Source: Actinomycetota bacterium (lineage in GTDB: Bacteria > Actinomycetota > Actinomycetes > Propionibacteriales > Propionibacteriaceae). From it: a stretch of DNA of 39,533 bases. The translations under genes and the position numbers were made by a program. Location: contig JAIUOT010000022.1 of the NCBI GenBank assembly GCA_020161015.1, positions 1 through 39,533 of the forward strand. Direction: 5' to 3'. Positions 16,549 through 25,282 of the stretch are shown piece by piece; position 1 is the stretch's first letter; each line of letters begins with the position of its first letter. Under the pieces are notes generated by a model. That model had not been told where the DNA came from. It made no database searches and was given only the letters and a program-made list of their open reading frames with translations.

Positions 16549-17559
16549 GTGACGACCGAAGAGGAACGTACCAAGGCGGCCACGATCTTCGACGTGGCAC
16601 GCCTGGCTGGCGTATCCCACCAGACGGTCTCGCGGGTGCTGAACGAGCTGCCCAACGTCCGTCCCGCGACCCGGGAGCGTGTCGAGCGGGCGATCAAGCA
16701 GCTGCGCTACATCCCCTCGCCCGCGGCGCGGGCGCTGGTCACCCGACGCTCCCGGACGATCGGCCTGATCACGACCGGCCTGCCCGAGTTCGGCCCGTCC
16801 ACGACGGCGGTGAACTTCAACGAGGCCGCGCGCGAGGAGCGGTACGCGGTGATCATGGCGAGCCTCCTGCAGCTCGAGGCGAGTGCCTTCCGCCAGGCGG
16901 CGGAGACGCTCGTCCGCCAGAACGTCGAGGCGATCGTGCTGATCACCTCGAACCGGTCGGCGCTCGGCCTGCTGCAGGGCATGGACCTCGGGGTGCCGTT
17001 CCTGGGCGTGGTGTCGCAGGGCTCCGGCATCCACCGCGTCTCGCTCGACCAGTACGCGGGCGCGAAGCGGGCGGTCCGGCACCTCATCGACCTCGGGCAC
17101 ACGCAGATCCGGCACATCGCCGGTCCGGTCGAGTCGATGGACGCGCTGGAGCGCATCCGCGGGTGGCGTGACACCCTCGCCGAGCACGGGCTGGTCGCCC
17201 ACGAGCCGCTCTTCGGCGACTGGTCGGCCGCCAGCGGCTACGAGGCGGGACGCAGGCTCCTGGGCGAGGAGTTCACGGCGGTGTTCTGCGGCAACGACCA
17301 GATGGCGCTCGGGCTGATCCACGCGCTCACCGAGGGGGGACGGTCCGTGCCGGGGGCGGTGAGCGTGATCGGCTTCGACGACGTCCCGGAGGCCGCCCAC
17401 TTCTCGCCGCCGCTGACCACGATGCACCAGGACTTCGCCCAGCTCGGCCGCGACGCGATGGAGGTGGTGCTGGCCGTGCTGTCGGACGAGCAGGCGCCCA
17501 ACCCGCTCCAGCGCGTCCCCCAGCTGGTGCTGCGCGCGAGCACCGCGCCGGCCCCCTGA
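16549..17559 (+). CDS. LacI-family transcriptional regulator of the ytf operon
   Basis: A 336-residue LacI/GalR regulator. The helix-turn-helix is ATIFDVARLAGVSHQTVSRV, followed by LNELPNVRPATRERV and YIPSPAARALVTRRS. The effector domain carries IRHIAGPVESMDALERIRGW, AVFCGNDQMALGL, VSVIGFDDVPEAAHFSPPL and a C-terminal PQLVLRAST. Its recognition helix (HQTVSRVLNE) differs from the AVVSYVV type of the two other LacI proteins, so it should read different operators. The sites resembling TGTTAGCGCTAACA upstream of ytfQ and galM fit it. The GTG at 16549 was chosen from domain position; a GTG at 16486 is an in-frame alternative and neither has a clear ribosome binding site. Confidence 0.9.
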   Translation: MTTEEERTKAATIFDVARLAGVSHQTVSRVLNELPNVRPATRERVERAIKQLRYIPSPAARALVTRRSRTIGLITTGLPEFGPSTTAVNFNEAAREERYAVIMASLLQLEASAFRQAAETLVRQNVEAIVLITSNRSALGLLQGMDLGVPFLGVVSQGSGIHRVSLDQYAGAKRAVRHLIDLGHTQIRHIAGPVESMDALERIRGWRDTLAEHGLVAHEPLFGDWSAASGYEAGRRLLGEEFTAVFCGNDQMALGLIHALTEGGRSVPGAVSVIGFDDVPEAAHFSPPLTTMHQDFAQLGRDAMEVVLAVLSDEQAPNPLQRVPQLVLRASTAPAP

Positions 17560-17647
17560 ACCGCTCGTCCACGACGGGGTACCGCGCACCTGAGGAATGG
17601 GCGGATTACGCCGTCAGTTGTGGACGGGAGTCTGCCGCGTTCGCTGC

Positions 17648-17685
17648 TGTTAGCGCTATCGGAATCGACTCAGTTAGCGTTATCA
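17648..17685 (+). promoter_or_regulatory. Two LacI-type operators upstream of galM
   Basis: TGTTAGCGCTATCG (17648-17661) and AGTTAGCGTTATCA (17672-17685) start 24 bp apart in the gap between lacI and galM. Both have the central CG typical of LacI/GalR operators and match TGTTAGCGYTAWCA closely. A possible -10 element TATCAT (17681-17686) overlaps the second site. This implies that galM has its own promoter controlled with the ytf operon. Confidence 0.6.
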
Positions 17686-17773
17686 TTTCGTCACCAACTC
17701 GCGCACCAACCCCGGTTGAGAGGTCGATGATGATCCACATCTCGCGGCAGGCCCGTCGTGGCGGGACGCGTCG

Positions 17774-18811
17774 ATGAGCGCCACCGGCAAAATCGTTCTG
17801 GAGAATGCGGACCTCCGCATGGAGCTGCGCCGCCTGGGCGCCACCCTCGCCCGGCTCGACCTGCGCCTGGCCGACGGCTCCTGGCGCAACGTCGTCCTCG
17901 GATCGGCGTCCGAGGCGGACTACCTCGGGCCGAACATCTACCTCGGGATGACCGTCGGACGCTTCGCCAACCGGATCGGCGGCGCGCGGTTCGTCCTGGA
18001 CGGCACCGCCCACGAGGTGGACGCGAACGAGGGGCCGAACCAGCTCCACGGCGGCACGCAGGGCTTCCACTCCCGGGTGTGGGAGGTCGCCGGCCAGGGG
18101 CCGGACTGGGTGGAATTCTCGCTCTGCAGCCCTGACGGCGACCAGGGCTTCCCCGGTGAACTCGACGTCTCCGCCCGCTACGAGCTGTTCCCCGGAGGGG
18201 CCAAGGTCGCCTACCGGGCCACCACCACCGCGCCCACGGTGGTCAATCTCACCAACCACGCCTACTTCAACCTCGACGGCGAGGCCTCCGGCAACACCGA
18301 CGACCACTACCTGCAGGTCCGCGCCTCGCGCTACACGCCGAACCGCGACGACGGCATCCCCACCGGGGAGATCCGGGACGTCACGGGCTCGGCGATGGAC
18401 TTCCGCGGCTGGCGCCACCTCGGCTCGGCGCGCGTGGCGGCCGAGGCGGAGGGGGTCACGCGGCGGGGAGGGTTCGACCACAACTTCGTCGTGGACGGGT
18501 CCGGCATGCGCGAGCACTGCCGGCTGATGGGCTCCCGCGGGCTCACGCTGACCGTGATCAGTGACCAGCCCGGTCTCCAGGTGTACTGCGGCGACCACTT
18601 CGACGGCACCCAGGTCGGCACGTCCGGGACGGGCTACGTCCGACGGGCCGGCGTCGCCCTGGAGACCCAGGCGTTCCCGGACGCGCCGAACCAGCCACAC
18701 TTCCCGAGCACGGTGCTCCGGCCCGGCCAGACCTACCGGGCGACCACCTGTTGGGTGCTGGGGGAGTCGTCGCCGGTCGTCGAGGAGGCGCGGCCCCGCC
18801 GCAGGGGGTGA
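17774..18811 (+). CDS. galM: Aldose 1-epimerase (galactose mutarotase)
   Basis: A 345-residue GalM-family enzyme that interconverts alpha and beta anomers of galactose and other aldoses before phosphorylation. Expected active-site residues are present: His92 in QLHGG, His162 in NLTNHAYFNLDG and Glu297 in GVALETQAFPDAPNQP. RFANRI near residue 64 binds substrate in this family. No signal peptide is visible, so it is cytoplasmic. The ATG at 17774 lacks a strong ribosome binding site (GGGACG at most), but no better start exists. It follows the lacI gene by 214 bp with its own operators and fits the galactoside theme of the island. Confidence 0.93.
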   Translation: MSATGKIVLENADLRMELRRLGATLARLDLRLADGSWRNVVLGSASEADYLGPNIYLGMTVGRFANRIGGARFVLDGTAHEVDANEGPNQLHGGTQGFHSRVWEVAGQGPDWVEFSLCSPDGDQGFPGELDVSARYELFPGGAKVAYRATTTAPTVVNLTNHAYFNLDGEASGNTDDHYLQVRASRYTPNRDDGIPTGEIRDVTGSAMDFRGWRHLGSARVAAEAEGVTRRGGFDHNFVVDGSGMREHCRLMGSRGLTLTVISDQPGLQVYCGDHFDGTQVGTSGTGYVRRAGVALETQAFPDAPNQPHFPSTVLRPGQTYRATTCWVLGESSPVVEEARPRRRG

Positions 18812-18816
18812 TTCCG

Positions 18817-18835
18817 GGGCGCACGGCCGGCGCCC
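18817..18835 (+). terminator. Weak stem-loop after galM
   Basis: GGGCGC (18817-18822) and GCGCCC (18830-18835) form a 6-bp stem with a 7-nt loop just after the galM stop. No T-tract follows. Confidence 0.4.
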
Positions 18836-18886
18836 GTGGATTGAATTCACCATTGGGCGAGCTTGCGGGAGGTCGCCGATTGGGCC

Positions 18887-18915
18887 GTGCGCGATAACTT
18901 ACGGTACCGTAGGGT
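18887..18915 (+). promoter_or_regulatory. Promoter with 12-bp palindrome upstream of the nitronate monooxygenase gene
   Basis: GTGCGC (18887-18892), a 17-bp spacer and TAGGGT (18910-18915) make a reasonable promoter. The perfect palindrome TACGGTACCGTA (18900-18911) fills the spacer end and touches the -10 element, as expected for a repressor site. It differs in spacing from the operators at 21097-21147, so a different regulator is likely. Confidence 0.45.
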
Positions 18916-18940
18916 AACGCACACCACCCGATCGGACACC

Positions 18941-20374
18941 GTGACAACGAACCTGCAGCCCGTGGTCATCCAAGGCGGCATGGGTATTGCCGTCTCCTCC
19001 TGGACACTGGCGCGGGAGGTGTCCCTCGCGGGCCAGCTCGGCGTGGTCTCCGGCACGGCCCTGGACGGCGTCCTCGCGCGGTGCCTCCAGGACGGCGACC
19101 CCGGAGGTCACCGCCGCCGAGCCCTGGCGCACTTCCCGTCGCCCGCGATGGCCGAGCGGGTTCTGGCCAGCTATTTCATCGAAGGCGGGCGTGCGCCGGA
19201 CCGACCGTACCGGCCGCACCCGACCCTCACGATCTCGCCGGGACGGGCCGCGGTCGAGCTGAGCCTGGTCGGCAACTTCGCCGAGGTCTGGCTCGCCAAG
19301 GAGGGTCACGACGGCCTCGTCGGGATCAACATGCTGGAGAAGATCCAGACCGCCAACCCCTCGGCCATCCTGGGCGCGATGCTCGCCGGCGTCGACCACG
19401 TGATCATGGGCGCCGGCGTCCCGCGCGAGATCCCCCGCCTGCTCAGCGACTTCGCCGCCGGGCGCGCGGGAGAGCTCACCATCGACGTCGCCAACGCGAC
19501 GCGGACCCACCGGGCCGTCCTCGACCCGGTCGACCACCTCGGTGACGACCTGCCCCCGCTGCGTCGCCCGCAGTTCCTGGCGATCGTGTCCCTGCACGTG
19601 CTGGCCGGCTACCTCAACCGGGATCCGGAGATCCGGCCGGACGGCTTCGTGGTCGAGGGGCCGCGGGCCGGAGGGCACAGTGCCCCGCCGCGCGGGAAGC
19701 TCGTGCTCGACGACGCCGGCGAGCCGGTCTACGGCGCGAGGGACGATGCGGACCTGGCCAAGGTGGCCGAGCTCGGCCTCCCCTTCTGGCTGGCCGGCGC
19801 CTACGCCTCGCCGGAGAAGGTGGCCGAGGCGCTGGCGGTGGGGGCGGCCGGCGTCCAGGTGGGGACGCTGTTCGCGATGGCGGCGGAGTCGGGACTGCGC
19901 CCCGATCTCAGGCGGCAGGTGCTCGCCCAGCTGGCCTCCGGCACGCTGGTGGTCCGCAACGACCCGCGGGCGTCCCCGACGGGCTTCCCGTTCAAGGTGG
20001 CCGAACTGGGGGGAACACTCTCCGACGGGGAGCTGTACGCGGACCGCTCCCGGATCTGTGACCTGGGTTACCTGCGCTCGCCGGTCGAGCGTCCCGACCA
20101 GACGATCGGCTACCGCTGCGCAGCCGAGCCGGAGCACATGTACCTCCGCAAGGGAGGTGACCCGGCCGACCTGGCCGGCCGCACGTGCCTGTGCAACGCG
20201 CTGATGGCGAACGTCGGACTCGGCCAGGTCCGGCGGAGCGGCTACATCGAGGAGGCTGCGGTGACTCTCGGCTCTGACCTGGCGTCCGCCCACCGGCTCA
20301 TCGAGCGCCATCCGACGGGCTGGACCGCGCGTGAGGTCGTGGAATGGCTGGTGCCGGAGCTCGCGCGCCGCTAG
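18941..20374 (+). CDS. Nitronate monooxygenase-like FMN enzyme (2-nitropropane dioxygenase family)
   Basis: A 477-residue FMN-dependent TIM-barrel protein of the nitronate monooxygenase / FabK-like family. It has the N-terminal phosphate/flavin segment VIQGGMGIAVSSW, DHVIMGAGVPREIP, VEGPRAGGHSAPPRG with the conserved His, and AVGAAGVQVGTLFAM. Its extra C-terminal part (RCAAEPEHMYLRKGG, TCLCNALMANVGLG) with a Cys cluster marks the long subfamily. Substrate is unknown; oxidation of propionate-3-nitronate-type toxins or other flavin chemistry are possibilities. The GTG at 18941 was chosen because similarity begins there and the upstream palindrome and promoter would otherwise be coding. It converges with a tetR gene 9 bp away. 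Confidence 0.82.
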   Translation: MTTNLQPVVIQGGMGIAVSSWTLAREVSLAGQLGVVSGTALDGVLARCLQDGDPGGHRRRALAHFPSPAMAERVLASYFIEGGRAPDRPYRPHPTLTISPGRAAVELSLVGNFAEVWLAKEGHDGLVGINMLEKIQTANPSAILGAMLAGVDHVIMGAGVPREIPRLLSDFAAGRAGELTIDVANATRTHRAVLDPVDHLGDDLPPLRRPQFLAIVSLHVLAGYLNRDPEIRPDGFVVEGPRAGGHSAPPRGKLVLDDAGEPVYGARDDADLAKVAELGLPFWLAGAYASPEKVAEALAVGAAGVQVGTLFAMAAESGLRPDLRRQVLAQLASGTLVVRNDPRASPTGFPFKVAELGGTLSDGELYADRSRICDLGYLRSPVERPDQTIGYRCAAEPEHMYLRKGGDPADLAGRTCLCNALMANVGLGQVRRSGYIEEAAVTLGSDLASAHRLIERHPTGWTAREVVEWLVPELARR

Positions 20375-20383
20375 CCCTGAGCA

Positions 20384-21070
20384 TCAGCGTTCTGCGGCGC
20401 TGGCCAGGCCCTGGAGCAGGAGGTCGAGGGTGAACTCGAACTCGTTCTGGCTGTCGCACCAGCCGAGGGGATCCTCTGCGTTGTCGTGAACCTCGGCGGC
20501 GACCATCGCGGTCAGGTGGGGCAGGGCCTCGGCCATCGCGGCGAAGTCGGCCTCCGCGGCCTCCTCGTCGAGGGTGCCGCCGGCGGAGTCGGGGGAGAAC
20601 AGCTCCTGGGTGAACCCGAGGACCATGGTGCCGAGCGCGTGGATCGCCCGGTGGGCGAGGTGGTAGCTCACCCCGCCGCGGACCATGGTGGCCAGGATCT
20701 CCTCGTAGTAGGGGTACAGGCCCGCGGGGATGCTCCGGCGGGAGCCCAGGAGGCCCGGAGCCCACCGGTGGCGCACCATCACCGTGCGGGCAGCGAGGCA
20801 CCGTGCACGCAACGCCGTCCGCCAGTCGTCGTCGTCGCGGACGGCGGCTCCGACAGCGGTGGCCACCTCGGCCAGCACGGCCTCGGCGAGCCCGTCGAGG
20901 AGCTGGTCCTTGCCCGGGACGTGGTGGTAGAGCGACATCGGCTCGACGCCGAGGTCGGCGGCCAGTCGGCGCATCGTGAGGGCGGGGAGGCCGTCGGCGT
21001 CGGCCAGCGCCATCGCCGCCGCGACGACCCTCGCGGGCGTCAGCGGGAGCCGGATCTCGCTCGTGGTCAC
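20384..21070 (-). CDS. TetR-family transcriptional regulator
   Basis: A 228-residue TetR/AcrR regulator. The helix-turn-helix is LTPARVVAAAMALADADGLP then TMRRLAADLGVEPMSLYHHV, followed by PGKDQLLDGLAEAVLAEV, typical of the TetR_C-containing group. The C-terminal part (about residues 85-228) forms the ligand and dimer domain. It starts with GTG behind GAGGAGGA. It is divergent from the membrane-protein gene at 21171, with three tandem operators in between, so it very likely represses both itself and that gene. The ligand is unknown. Confidence 0.9.
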   Translation of the reverse strand: MTTSEIRLPLTPARVVAAAMALADADGLPALTMRRLAADLGVEPMSLYHHVPGKDQLLDGLAEAVLAEVATAVGAAVRDDDDWRTALRARCLAARTVMVRHRWAPGLLGSRRSIPAGLYPYYEEILATMVRGGVSYHLAHRAIHALGTMVLGFTQELFSPDSAGGTLDEEAAEADFAAMAEALPHLTAMVAAEVHDNAEDPLGWCDSQNEFEFTLDLLLQGLASAAER

Positions 21071-21096
21071 GTCCTCCTCCTCACGTCTTGCGCCAA

Positions 21097-21147
21097 CCTT
21101 ACACAGTATGGGAACCTTACGCAGTAAGGCTGCCTTACAACGTAAGG
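21097..21147. promoter_or_regulatory. Three tandem TetR operators with 18-bp phasing
   Basis: CCTTACACAGTATGG (21097-21111), CCTTACGCAGTAAGG (21115-21129) and CCTTACAACGTAAGG (21133-21147) fit CCTTACnnnGTAAGG. The second and third are perfectly symmetric and the first has one mismatch. Start-to-start spacing is exactly 18 bp in both steps. They fill the gap between the divergent tetR and membrane-protein genes. Confidence 0.85.
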
Positions 21148-21170
21148 CCCAACCGGAGGAGCTCTCACCC

Positions 21171-21872
21171 ATGACCACCACCACACGCCGCCCCGAGGCG
21201 ACCGCGCCCACCCTGATCCGCACCGCGCGCACGACCGGCCTGCTGTACCTCGGGCTGGCGATCACCGGACTCGTCGGGTTCATGCTCGTCCGGAACCAGC
21301 TCTTCGTCCCCGCCAGCCCGGACGCGACGCTGGCGAACCTCGTCCAGCAGGAGTTCCTGGCGCGGCTCGGCGTCCTCGTCGAGATGGGCATCGTCCTCAC
21401 CCAGGCCCTGGTCGCGCTGTGGTTCTTCCGCCTCTTCTCCAGCGTCGACCGCTTCGCCGCCGGCGCGATCGCCGCGTTCGGCCTCGTCAACGCGGTGGCG
21501 ATCCTCGGCAGCGCGGCCGTGCTCGGGGCGGCGCTCGATGTCAGCCAGGACCCGTCCCTGTCCGCCGGCGGGGCGATGGCGTCCACGGCACAGCTGCTCT
21601 ATGTGGTGAGCGGCCACCTGTGGAGCGTGGGTGGGATCTTCTTCGGGCTCTGGCTGGTCCCGATGGGTTGGCTCGCCCTGCGCTCCGGCTGGATGCCCGC
21701 CGCCCTGGGCTGGATCCTGATGATCGGCGGTGTCGGGTACGTCGCCAACGCGATGCTCGGCTCCCTGCTGCCCGATGTCGGCCCCGTCCTCGACCTGCTC
21801 ACCCTGCCGGCGACCGTCGGCGAGTTGTGGATGGTGGGCTACCTCTGCATCAAGGGCGTGCGGCGTCCCTGA
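21171..21872 (+). CDS. DUF4386-type integral membrane protein
   Basis: A 233-residue protein with about six hydrophobic helices, resembling the DUF4386 family. Marks are ARTTGLLYLGLAITGLVGFM near the start, FFRLFSSVDRFAAGAIAAFG mid-protein, and IFFGLWLVPMGWLALRSGWM with ALGWILMIGGVGYVANAM towards the end. Function of the family is unknown. The ATG has GGAGGAG upstream. Expression is presumably released when the divergent TetR regulator binds its ligand, so a role in membrane stress or handling of a small molecule is plausible but unproven. A long imperfect hairpin follows the stop. Confidence 0.8.
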   Translation: MTTTTRRPEATAPTLIRTARTTGLLYLGLAITGLVGFMLVRNQLFVPASPDATLANLVQQEFLARLGVLVEMGIVLTQALVALWFFRLFSSVDRFAAGAIAAFGLVNAVAILGSAAVLGAALDVSQDPSLSAGGAMASTAQLLYVVSGHLWSVGGIFFGLWLVPMGWLALRSGWMPAALGWILMIGGVGYVANAMLGSLLPDVGPVLDLLTLPATVGELWMVGYLCIKGVRRP

Positions 21873-21880
21873 CGCGGGCG

Positions 21881-21916
21881 GTGACGTTCTCCCCCGAACT
21901 CGGGGGGAAACGTCAC
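21881..21916 (+). terminator. Long imperfect hairpin
   Basis: GTGACGTTCTCCCCC (21881-21895) and GGGGGGAAACGTCAC (21902-21916) pair over 15 bp with two mismatches around a 6-nt loop. It follows the membrane-protein stop by 8 bp and precedes the next gene, so it may act as a terminator. Its C-run/GAA/G-run layout recalls the 58-bp palindrome at 3185. Confidence 0.6.
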
Positions 21917-21946
21917 GCGCACGTACGGACAGGAGGTCGCGGCGGA

Positions 21947-22963
21947 GTGCGACACTGGACCGTGCAGATCGACGAGGGCGCGGTCGACGCCGCAGCGACC
22001 GAAACCGGCTTCACGGGCGTGGTGGCGATCGACGTCGGGGACGAGCGGGTGCTGGAGCGGTGCTACGGCTTCGCTCACCGGGCGCTGGCGGTGCCCAACA
22101 CCCCGGGCACCAGGTTCGCGCTGGCCAGCGGCAGCAAGACCTTCACCGCGCTGGCGGTGCTGCGCCTCGTCGAGCAGGGCCGGCTCCGGCTGACCGATCC
22201 GGTGCGCCCGATCCTCGGTGCCGACTTGCCGCTGATCGACGACGCGGTGACGATCGAGCACCTGCTCACCCACACCTCGGGGATCGGCGACTATCTTGAC
22301 GAGGAAGCCGACTGGCAGCCCACCGACTACGTCCTGACCGTGCCGGTGCACCTGCTCGCCTCGACCTCGGCGTTCCTGCCGATGCTGGAGGGGCGGCCGC
22401 AGAAGTTCTCCCCCGGCGAGCGGTTCGGCTACTGCAACCAGGGGTTCATGGTGCTCGCGCTGGTGATCGAACGCGTCGCCGGGTCCGGCTTCCACGAGTT
22501 CGTCGAGAAGGAGGTGTTCGTCCCCGCGAGTCTCACCCACACCGGCTTCCCGCGCTCCGACGACCTCCCCGGCGATGCGGCTCTGGGCTACTTCGAGAAG
22601 GCGGGCAACCACACCAACGTGCTGCACCTCCCGGTGCGCGGCAATGGCGACGGCGGCGCGTACACGACGGTCGCTGACCTGCACCGGTTCTGGCGGGCGC
22701 TGCTGGCCGGCCGGATCGTGGGGCCGGAGTTCGTCGACGAGCTCACCCGGCCACGCAACGACGTGCCCGAGGAGGGCATGCGCTACGCCGCCGGCCTGTG
22801 GCTGCACGCCACCGGCCCGCAGCTGATCATGGCCGGCTACGACGCCGGAGTCGCGGCGCGATCGATCCACGACCCTGGATCGGGCACTACGGCGACGGTG
22901 CTGAGCAACAGCTCGCGGGGCGCCGGGGCGGTGGTCGACATCGTCCAGGGGTTCTTCGACTGA
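21947..22963 (+). CDS. Serine hydrolase of the beta-lactamase / class C penicillin-binding fold
   Basis: A 338-residue PF00144-type hydrolase. The SxxK nucleophile motif is SGSK in RFALASGSKTFTAL, the second motif YxN is YCN in RFGYCNQGFMVLAL, and the third box is probably GDGGAYTT. HLLTHTSGIGDYL and FSPGERFGY are typical of this family, which includes D-aminopeptidases, esterases and EstB-like enzymes. No signal peptide is visible, so it may be cytoplasmic, which argues against a role in cell-wall or antibiotic cleavage. The GTG at 21947 was chosen because AGGAGG lies 10 bp upstream; a GTG at 21962 is an alternative. Substrate is unknown. Confidence 0.85.
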   Translation: MRHWTVQIDEGAVDAAATETGFTGVVAIDVGDERVLERCYGFAHRALAVPNTPGTRFALASGSKTFTALAVLRLVEQGRLRLTDPVRPILGADLPLIDDAVTIEHLLTHTSGIGDYLDEEADWQPTDYVLTVPVHLLASTSAFLPMLEGRPQKFSPGERFGYCNQGFMVLALVIERVAGSGFHEFVEKEVFVPASLTHTGFPRSDDLPGDAALGYFEKAGNHTNVLHLPVRGNGDGGAYTTVADLHRFWRALLAGRIVGPEFVDELTRPRNDVPEEGMRYAAGLWLHATGPQLIMAGYDAGVAARSIHDPGSGTTATVLSNSSRGAGAVVDIVQGFFD

Positions 22964-22986
22964 TTCCCGGGAGTGTCTGGTCTGCG

Positions 22987-23004
22987 TCATCCCTGGCGGG
23001 ATGA
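22987..23004. terminator. Stem-loop shared by the hydrolase gene and tRNA-Ala
   Basis: TCATCCC (22987-22993) and GGGATGA (22998-23004) form a 7-bp stem with a TGGC loop. It is 24 bp after the hydrolase stop and 12 bp beyond the tRNA 3' end on the other strand, so it could end both transcripts. Confidence 0.55.
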
Positions 23005-23015
23005 GCCTCGATGGG

Positions 23016-23088
23016 TGGAGCTAAGGGGATTCGAACCCCTGACCTTCTCATTGCGAACGAGACGCGCTACCAACTGCGCCATAGCCCC
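23016..23088 (-). tRNA. tRNA-Ala with anticodon CGC
   Basis: The 73-nt minus-strand sequence folds as a complete tRNA. The acceptor GGGGCTA pairs with TAGCTCC (one G-U), the D stem is GCGC/GCGC around AGTTGGTA, the anticodon stem TCTCG/TGAGA (one G-U) holds the loop TTCGCAA, and the T arm is AGGGG-TTCGAAT-CCCCT. The discriminator base is A. Anticodon CGC (23053-23055) reads GCG alanine codons, common in this GC-rich genome. The CCA end is not encoded. Confidence 0.96.
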
Positions 23089-23109
23089 AGGTGCTTCAAC
23101 AGCCCGACC

Positions 23110-23137
23110 AGCCTAGCATCAGGCCCGCCCGCACAAG
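23110..23137 (-). promoter_or_regulatory. Putative tRNA-Ala promoter
   Basis: On the minus strand CTTGTG (23137-23132), a 16-bp spacer and TAGGCT (23115-23110), preceded by TGC as an extended -10, would start transcription about 15 nt before the tRNA 5' end. Confidence 0.4.
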
Positions 23138-23245
23138 AAACCGGGAACGGGGGCGCCGCGAGGCCGACGGCGGCCCGGGAGGACGGTGGCGATCACGGTG
23201 CGGCGAGCGCCGGACACCCGTCCGTGCCTGCCCGGGGGATGGTAG

Positions 23246-24535
<1,290 letters not shown>

Positions 24536-24541
24536 CGCGAC

Positions 24542-25282
24542 TCAGCGCAGGTCGAGGCCCACGACCGCCCCGATCACGGTGAGGGCCGGTGGCTCCACCC
24601 CTGCGGACGCGGCCAGCGACGGCAGGTCGGACACGGTGCCGCGGATCACCCGCTGCCGGGGGCTCGCCGCCTGGGCCACCACCGCGGCCGGCGTGGACGG
24701 GTCGAGCCCGCGCTCCACCAGCCCCGCGCAGATCGCGGGGAGCTGCTTCACGCCCATCAGCACGACGATCGTCCCGCCGCCGGCAGCGAGCGCGTCCCAG
24801 TTCACGGTCGACGCGGGGTCGCCGGGCCCGACGTGCCCCGACACCACGGCGAAGCCCTGGCTGAGCCCGCGGTGGGTGAGCGGGATGCCGGCCAGTTCCG
24901 GGCCCGCCACCGCCGAGGTCACCCCGGGGATCACGCGGACCGGGACGCCGGCCTCGGCGCACGCCAGCCACTCCTCCGAGCCGCGGCCCAGCACGAACGG
25001 GTCGCCACCCTTCAGGCGCACGACCATCGCCCCGGCAGCGGCGTGGCGCACCAGCAGTGCGTTGATCTCCGCCTGCGAAGTCTGGCGTCCCCGCGGGATC
25101 TTCGCCACATCCACGAGCAGCGCCCCGGGTTTGGTCTCCTCCAGGCACGCCAGCGGTGCGAGGTGGTCGTAGAGCACCACGTCGGCCTCGCGCAGCGCCC
25201 GCAGCCCGCCGACGGTGATCAGGTCCGGGTCGCCGGGGCCACCTCCGACCAGCACCACCTCACCGGGGGTGGGCCCGCTCAC
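24542..25282 (-). CDS. cobA: Uroporphyrinogen-III C-methyltransferase (SUMT)
   Basis: A 246-residue SAM-dependent methyltransferase that converts uroporphyrinogen III to precorrin-2, the branch to siroheme and cobalamin. It has the N-terminal VVLVGGGPGDPDLITVGGLR, the segment ADVVLYDHL, VRLKGGDPFVLGRGSEE, and VIPGVTSAVAGPELAGIPLT followed by HRG. Length fits the stand-alone SUMT. It starts with GTG overlapping the upstream stop (GTGA at 25279-25282), so it is coupled to the precorrin-2 dehydrogenase gene. The pair corresponds to the two main activities of fused CysG and points to siroheme supply for sulfite or nitrite reductase. Confidence 0.93.
   Translation of the reverse strand: MSGPTPGEVVLVGGGPGDPDLITVGGLRALREADVVLYDHLAPLACLEETKPGALLVDVAKIPRGRQTSQAEINALLVRHAAAGAMVVRLKGGDPFVLGRGSEEWLACAEAGVPVRVIPGVTSAVAGPELAGIPLTHRGLSQGFAVVSGHVGPGDPASTVNWDALAAGGGTIVVLMGVKQLPAICAGLVERGLDPSTPAAVVAQAASPRQRVIRGTVSDLPSLAASAGVEPPALTVIGAVVGLDLR

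Noticed and set aside
21947-22963. Serine hydrolase considered as an antibiotic-resistance beta-lactamase
   Set aside because: It has the general SxxK/YxN fold only, lacks a visible signal peptide, and the family includes many esterases and peptidases.
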